Origin: Suillus spraguei
Lineage: Eukaryota > Basidiomycota > Agaricomycetes > Boletales > Suillaceae
Assembly: GCA_016800925.1 (NCBI GenBank)
Contig: JABCPU010000010.1
Coordinates: forward strand, 310,001-374,000
Reading direction: 5' to 3'
DNA length: 64,000 nucleotides
Shown: positions 59,726 through 64,000 of the stretch, one piece after another
How the letters are laid out: every line of letters starts with the position of its first letter
Numbering within the stretch: the first letter of the stretch is position 1
The notes under the pieces: generated by a model
The model's input: the letters and a program-made list of their open reading frames with translations, nothing else
Told to the model about the DNA's origin: nothing
Databases searched by the model: none
Translations under genes and position numbers: made by a program

Positions 59726-61605
59726 CTAATCGTGCAACCGCATATAATGCCTGAGGCACGAATTTTGCGCAAAGTCTGTGCCGTCGTCAGTTTAAAAAAG
59801 AGGAATCAGGGAGTATTATCGCACCGAAGTTATCATTTGGATCACATGAACAGTGTCCTTCCCGCCACTGTCTACCTTGAGGACAATGAGCGAATTCAGC
59901 GTGTTTATAGCCTGCGAAAGTATCAATTATGAATTCGAAACAACGTGATCAAAGCTTGCCTATGTCCTTAAAGAAATGTATTTGATCCTTGCGTGTGAAT
60001 AATGCTGCGGCAATGCTATGAACAGGAGCGTCTCCCCATCTCTGTGTATGGCAGTCAGCAAACACAAAAAGAAAAAAGAAAACCTTAAAAATTACCTCAT
60101 AGTAGAACCCTCCTGTGTTCTCAAGGTACTCGAAGAATTTCGTGTAGGCTTCGCTCCTCCAGAAATCCATATCTGCAATCTCGAAGTTTGACCAAACTGA
60201 GTGAGCGTCAATTACTGTTTTTTAAACCACGAAACCAAATGATTCTTACAGTGACACATGTTGTAAGAATCGCCCGCATTATCAGATAGAAAATCCATTG
60301 AGTTGTCTGGTGACACATATTGAGGATGTTCCGCGATGAAGTCTACCAAATAGGTTCACTCTCAAGTGACCGTACGTGATTACTAGCGCCTACCTTTCAC
60401 CGTGGACCACAACGAAGGTATTGTTGGTTCCCATTCTGTTGAGAGAGGGATTCATGCTATAATTAATGCAGCGGAGATGAAATCTTACCTGGCATGGATA
60501 TCGTGAAACCTGCCCTGGTATAAATTTAGCAGCTCAACCAGCTATAACGAGAATAACTCACCATACACTTTGTCGTGCTCTTCCATGAATAGAAAGGGGT
60601 CATTGTACAGGTCACAGTAGTATCTAACGTCAGGTCTACAGAATGGGTCAGGAGCCAATTCATCTATATAATGAACAACTGACTCTACTCTCCAGTACCA
60701 CTTATATGGCGTCAAGAGTTCATGGCGGAAAAAGAACTATAGAAAGAGGTCAGCCAACGAAATATCCTTTCCAAACCAGCGACGCGGGAATCTCACCCCT
60801 GAGTTAAACCGGCACATGTTGCGGTAACTAATGAGTGAGGATGAGATAGTACCTTAACTAGTTGCATGACCATACGCACGAAACACTACCTGTGGTTTCA
60901 ATGGTAAGATAACAAAGAAGGCCTGACAAACGATGAACTTGCCGCCATAGATTACACCTTGTCGCACTAGTTTATTGCGTCCCTCCTGAGCTTGTCCTTC
61001 ATCTATCCAGTCCGGCTGGACCCAGTTCTCGCGAGGGATTACACCAAAAGATACATCTGCGTCGGTTAACACACTGACACGCCTGACAAAGTATGAGAAA
61101 CCAACTGCGCAAGACTGGGACACGGTATACCTTTTGAAGTCGGTGGTGAAGGGCACGTCGTTCAAAAATACCCAGGGATAATTGAACTTGCGATTAAACC
61201 TCGCCTCTAGTTGTTCTACGCTTGATATCACGCCATTGAGATCGCTATTACGAGCCAGCATTACCAACGTGGCGTTGGCTCTGCGAAGAGGGGGAGAGAC
61301 TTGTGAAGTTACATTTCCAAGGGAGGGTGAGGGCTTGCTCTCTGATGGATGAGACAACTCGGAAGGTGCCTCGTTTGTCTGATTGATATTCAGAATCACC
61401 ACTGCAGGGTTTTCTGGTATTGACCACTCCGTGGACAAAGTTCTGGAAGATGTGTAGATATCGTCACGGCCAATGGTTAAAAAATAGCACAGAATCAGCT
61501 ATATGTGAAGCTTAGTATAAGGTAGAATGCATGTCTTTGACATACCACAGCGGTGAACGCAATAACAACAGATCTACGGTGTGCCGCAGTCAACGGGAGA
61601 GTCAT
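59726..61605 (-). CDS. Glycolipid 2-alpha-mannosyltransferase (GT15), copy 2
   Basis: Tandem relative of copy 1, on the same strand 361 bp upstream in transcription order. Start MTLPLTAAHRRSVVIAFTAV at 61605 is a signal anchor, then a Pro/Ser-rich stem. The catalytic part has [108 protein letters not shown] and [20 protein letters not shown]. The C-terminus needs a last intron after NDNF, giving FAQNSCLRHYMRLHD and a stop at 59726; without it the protein would end early in another frame. The two copies differ widely in stem and tail, so the duplication is old. Confidence 0.92.
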
Positions 61606-62805
61606 GTTTGACGGAAGAGAGGGTCCTGATGCCAGTCAGCAAGTCTGTGGAAGACGGCAAGTACTTATATCGATAAGAGGCTTGGGAACATAAGGAAAAG
61701 AACAAGTACTAACGATAAAAATTCGTTATAATATCACACAGCCACGCGGCCTAATGAAACTGCGCAGCATTGACGCAGTGGTGATATATAGATATCTGAC
61801 CGTCAGATATGAGAACCCGGCAACCATCCGGCTTGTTTCCGCGGTGTTGCCTTAACGATGCGAGTTGAGATCGACACATTAGTTCATGTGCGGCGCCTTG
61901 ACAAAGTACAGACTCCTTGCACAGAATTATACTGACTAGTCTCTCGCTGTGTTGCATACATTGCATTGTGTGATGAGTCTGAGCCAACCTCACAGAGGCC
62001 CTATATAAAGATCGGATAACGGAATTTACCCCGACGGGCCGGCGACACATGTCACTACGGTCAGCGCAAGTATCCTGGCGTCGCACGCAGGAAGATGGGA
62101 CGGTAAAATAATAATGCGTTGGCAACTAACACCGTTGGCCAAAAGAAGAGAAACATCCTTTCAAGTTCAGCGGTCAACCCGGCGGGGAAACATGGAAATC
62201 AGCTGAATAAGAGCGTGATCATAACTCACATGTAGGGTCTAATAGTATATTCCAGAGCCGAACAACAATGCTTGAATGCAGGTCTTCGCGTCACGCGAAA
62301 GCGTAAAAGCCGTGATAATTGTTCAGAAGTTCACTTGAAAATTGCGATTGGACGCACCTGTCGTACTAGGGTTTAAAGATAGCGCATATCACAAGACAGT
62401 GCCACAAAGAGGCTATATGCCTAGCAATACTAGACTTGCTGTCTTACAATTGACAGAGTGACAGTTCACACCGCGATATCATGATGGATGACCTGGTCTT
62501 AAGTTTCCAAGGCAAGATTGGCATCGTGCATCTATATAGACTGAACTGTCATGCTACTACCGCTTCAGTGAAAATTAATATTGAGCGATCCTCAAATTAT
62601 CATTGAATGCTTCGTTGTTACATCGTACAGCGCACCATCTTTGCAGTTTGCTCATATACGAGAACTTGACGAAGCGTCGCGAAGAGCAATGATAGAATGA
62701 CAAGCGCTTAAGAGAAACGCTTAGGCCGAATTTGTCAGTGTTTGTCCCACTTGATTTTTTTGAAGCTTTCGTCACTTTGGTTTGCAGACGTTGTTGCGTT
62801 GCTCT
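61606..62805. other. Intergenic, no gene recognised
   Basis: About 1.2 kb. Open frames at 61751-62125 and 62575-62775 on the minus strand have no motif. It includes a perfect 19-bp palindrome (listed separately) and presumably the promoters of the divergent GT15 and TOM40 genes. Confidence 0.45.
61792..61810. repeat. 19-bp palindrome
   Basis: ATATCTGAC, one central C, then GTCAGATAT. The arms are perfect complements. It could be a dimeric factor site or chance; nothing nearby decides. Confidence 0.6.
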
Positions 62806-64000
62806 ATGGCGTCTCCCGCATTCCCCCCCGCAAAAGATGCCTCCATTGATCCATCGCCGTCGTCCGTGCCGCCGGCACCCAAGTCATCGTACACGTCTGC
62901 CTTTTCTCCTCTAACGAGTGCTTTCAGTCGCTTTTCACAATGGCGCAAGTCTTTGGATCTTCCGAACCCGGGTACAGTCGAGAATTTGCAGAAGGAGGTC
63001 AAGTGTACGCGTTTTCCTTCTGTCGTGTAATCTTCCAGTCATGTCTAATGTTATATAGCCACTCACCTGACGAACTTTATGTTCGATGGTGCCAGGGCTG
63101 ATCTCACTAAGAGTTTGTCAATGAACCCAGCATTTCAGGTTACACACTCCTTCATTCTCGGGTCGCAAGTCTCAACACCGTCATATAACTTTGGTGCTGT
63201 CTTCGCCAACAACAATGTTAGCCAATTTGTCTTGCTCGCATCTGTTACTCTACTTATCCCATTCGCCGTAGGTGTTCCTCCAAGGCAGCGTTGACCATGA
63301 AGGCAATGTGAGCGCACGTATGAATCAAGGGTGGGCCGAGAACTCCATCACCAAGATCCAGACGCAGGTCTGTTTCCTATCTCATTGTCGCACGCGTTCC
63401 TTCTCATATCCTCATCCATAGCTTTCATCACAAGCTGGCCATAGCATGATCCAACTAGAGCACGATTACCAGGGCCAGGATTACTCCCTAAACGCGAAAG
63501 CTGTCAATCCATGGCCTGCGGATCTCACCGGCATATACATCGGAAATTACCTCCAGTCTGTGACGAAAAATCTTGCGTTGGGTGTGGAGACACTTTACCA
63601 ACGGCCAACTCCTGAGATGGCCGAGTTCGCGACCTCATATCTAGCCAAGATCACGAGCGATGACAAAAAATGGATTGCAACCGCACAAGTACAACCATCG
63701 GGTATTCTACAGGCTTCGTATTGGCAGAAGCTCCACGAGAAAGTGGAGGTCGCAGCAGATCTTCAGCTTATGGCTTCTCCTCAGCGAAGAGATGCTATTG
63801 CAACTCTCGGCGCAAAATACGACCTCCGGATGGCAACATTCAGAGCACAGTTGGACTCAACAGGCAAAGTTTCTGCTCTACTTGAGCAACGCTTTGCTCC
63901 AACCTTTGCGTTCCTGGTGGCAGGTGAGATCGATCACTTCAAGGCAAGTTCCTCCCACTTCACTGCGATGTTGTCCAAACTGATCTCTCACAAATTCAGA
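62806..64000 (+). CDS. TOM40: Mitochondrial import channel Tom40 (3' end outside window)
   Basis: Beta-barrel pore of the outer-membrane TOM complex, through which nearly all mitochondrial precursors enter. Start MASPAFPPAKDASIDP at 62806. A Pro/Ser-rich N-terminus precedes the barrel: PGTVENLQKEVKSTHLTNFM, FDGARADLTKSLSMNPAFQV, YNFGAVFANNNVFLQGSVD, MNQGWAENSITKIQTQLSSQ, NPWPADLTGIYIGNYLQS and LGAKYDLRMATFRAQLDS. Exons 62806-63004, 63059-63216, 63272 onward and a further one from about 63421 join in phase. After GEIDHFK (to 63943) the sequence continues with GCAAGT and ends TTCAG at 63999, which fits a GC-AG intron. The remaining C-terminal strands lie beyond the window. Confidence 0.94.

Overview
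This window is nuclear DNA of a filamentous basidiomycete. Genes carry many short introns of about 50-70 bp with GT-AG ends, are densely packed on both strands, and encode standard fungal housekeeping proteins. An atromentin synthetase gene (A-T-TE, 12251-15382) points to the Boletales or a close relative, because this chemistry is typical of that order. I saw no tRNA, rRNA, CRISPR or bacterial-type features.

Layout. 1-1770: 3' part of a C2H2 zinc-finger factor. 2039-3368: fructose-1,6-bisphosphatase. 4181-5004: Cys-3/MetR-like bZIP factor. 6190-6874: PAP2/dolichyldiphosphatase-like membrane enzyme. 7045-8560: decayed Argonaute gene. 9119-10487: Nur1-like nuclear-rim protein. 12251-15382: atromentin synthetase without its usual partner genes. 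15750-19480: a graveyard with a Helitron/PIF1 helicase fragment, a small membrane ORF, a ubiquitin hydrolase remnant and an aspartic protease remnant. 20093-23438: GPI inositol-deacylase. 24267-25741: membrane/coiled-coil protein. 26301-31413: two tandem CCCH/coiled-coil paralogs, the first rich in WG/GW repeats. 31577-32120 (-): Vps55. 32491-36320 (-): kinesin-5. 36513-36964: Elf1. 37468-41364: kinesin-1. 42479-45584: Pumilio protein. 46099-51558: Sec16. 51717-52907 (-): OST3/OST6. 53051-56951: PI 4-kinase Pik1. 57667-61605 (-): two GT15 mannosyltransferases. 62806-64000: TOM40, cut by the window end.

How the genes work together. Much of the right half serves the secretory pathway: Sec16 (ER exit sites), OST3 (N-glycosylation), Pik1 (Golgi PI4P), GT15 enzymes (Golgi mannosylation), Vps55 (late endosome) and, further left, the GPI deacylase and a dolichol-phosphatase-like protein. 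Two microtubule motors flank Elf1. These are eukaryotic neighbourhoods, so no operon logic is implied.

The most notable signals are: (i) the Argonaute relic with PAZ/MID lost and catalytic positions altered; (ii) an orphan atromentin synthetase beside a Helitron helicase fragment; (iii) a WG-repeat CCCH protein that resembles an Argonaute-hook protein, next to a diverged tandem paralog; (iv) single-base frame breaks, mostly in five-base homopolymers, in otherwise well-conserved genes, which look more like assembly errors than decay.
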